Below are positions 4,575-5,043 of a stretch of DNA of 5,043 nt, piece after piece. Source of the DNA: Candidatus Aminicenantota bacterium (GTDB lineage: Bacteria; Acidobacteriota; Aminicenantia; UBA2199); contig JAPKZM010000317.1 in assembly GCA_026393775.1 (NCBI GenBank), positions 1 through 5,043 of the forward strand, read 5' to 3'. The notes below the pieces were generated by a model. The model saw nothing but the letters and a program-made list of their open reading frames with translations, did no database searches and had not been told where the DNA came from. The position numbers and the translations under genes are program-made. Position 1 is the first letter of the stretch, and every line of letters starts with the position of its first letter.

Positions 4575-5043
4575 TCATCCCCCCAGCGCCACGTCGAGGA
4601 ACATCATCACGGCAAAGCCGACCATCGCCCCCAGGGTGGCGATGTCGGAATTTTCCTCGCGCTGGGCTTCGGGGATCACTTCCTCCACCACCACGTAGAT
4701 CATGGCGCCGGCGGCAAAGGCCAGGGCGTAGGGCAGGATGGCGCGCAGGCGCAGAACGGCGGCCGCTCCGCACACCGCGGCCAGCGGTTCGACCACGGCC
4801 GACAGTTGGCCGTAGAAAAAGCTGCGGCTGGCCGAAAGGCCTTCGCGGCGCAAGGGGATCGACACGGCCATGCCTTCGGGGAAATTCTGCAAGCCGATGC
4901 CCAGCGCCAGGGCCACGGCGCCGGCCAGCGTGGCCGATGGCAGGTTGGCGGCCACCGCGCCGAAATCCACGCCCACGGCCAGTCCTTCGGGAATGTTGTG
5001 CAGGGTGATGCTAGGATGAGCAGGATCGTTCTTTGCCAGTGGG
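4575..5043 (-). CDS. ZIP family (GufA/ZupT-like) metal ion transporter, C-terminal part
   Basis: The start lies beyond the right edge; 155 residues are visible up to the TGA at 4575-4577. ZIP proteins move Zn2+, Fe2+ or similar divalent cations across the inner membrane, usually into the cytoplasm. The fragment starts in the loop before TM4 (PLAKNDPAHPS) and carries the TM4 metal motif HNIPEG (fragment residues 15-20). The TM5 motif is QNFPEG (52-57), with Gln in place of the His of many eukaryotic members, as is common in the GufA-type bacterial branch. Then come TM6 with YGQLSAVVEPLAAV, TM7 ending VVVEEVIPEA (Glu120-Glu121), and TM8 from about 134 to the end. An internal GTG at 4976 is inside this motif region and is not a start. 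The gene is followed 12 nt later by the 96-aa gene, so the two form an operon. Confidence 0.93.
   Translation of the reverse strand, partial: PLAKNDPAHPSITLHNIPEGLAVGVDFGAVAANLPSATLAGAVALALGIGLQNFPEGMAVSIPLRREGLSASRSFFYGQLSAVVEPLAAVCGAAAVLRLRAILPYALAFAAGAMIYVVVEEVIPEAQREENSDIATLGAMVGFAVMMFLDVALGG

Noticed and set aside
4565..5008. A 147-codon plus-strand frame opposite the ZIP gene
   Set aside because: The translation is almost entirely Arg, Pro, Gly and Ala, typical of an antisense frame of GC-rich membrane-protein DNA. The minus strand holds clear HNIPEG and QNFPEG motifs.
1..5043. Search for CRISPR arrays, insertion sequences, tRNA/rRNA genes, toxin-antitoxin or phage genes
   Set aside because: No regularly spaced repeats, transposase motifs, terminal inverted repeats or structural RNA signatures were seen on either strand. 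Nothing here supports a defence or mobile system.

Overview
The window is an ordinary bacterial chromosomal segment of about 5 kb. It holds seven protein-coding genes, two of them cut by the window edges, in short transcription units on both strands. Its character is Gram-negative-like: an exported PDZ protein, a second small exported protein, strong AGGAGG-type ribosome binding sites and sigma-70-like promoter elements. Coding DNA is mostly GC-rich (about 60% or more in the histidine ammonia-lyase gene), with a lower-GC patch of about 45% around 3.8-4.5 kb. The combination of an M2-type peptidase, a stand-alone histidine ammonia-lyase and a superoxide-reductase-like secreted protein would fit an Acidobacteriota/Aminicenantes-type genome. 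That placement is a guess from gene content; no rRNA or marker gene supports it.

Left part, plus strand: the C-terminal end of an M2 (angiotensin-converting-enzyme-like) peptidase (1-248), then a signal-peptide-bearing protein with two PDZ domains and no protease domain (353-1312). A candidate ECF/sigma-E-type promoter precedes the PDZ gene. A strong palindromic hairpin (1322-1362) separates it from the convergent unit.

Centre, minus strand: a transcription unit starts at a good sigma-70-like promoter (3749-3777). It has a leader of roughly 160 nt with possible secondary structure, then hutH (3578 down to 2001), then a UPF0316-type membrane protein with a DUF2179 domain (1956 down to 1366). 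Two 14-bp direct repeats flank the promoter and may be operators. No other hut gene is visible.

Right part: divergent from hutH, on the plus strand, is a small exported protein resembling the iron-binding domain of desulfoferrodoxin/superoxide reductase but with altered metal ligands (3927-4268). Three bases beyond its stop it meets a minus-strand unit made of a ZIP/GufA-type metal transporter (5' end outside the window) followed by an unrecognised 96-aa protein.

I see no mobile element, CRISPR array, RNA gene or clear new system. The points most worth checking are the ECF-like promoter, the paired repeats around the hutH promoter, the degenerate SOR-like protein and the unknown partner of the ZIP transporter.
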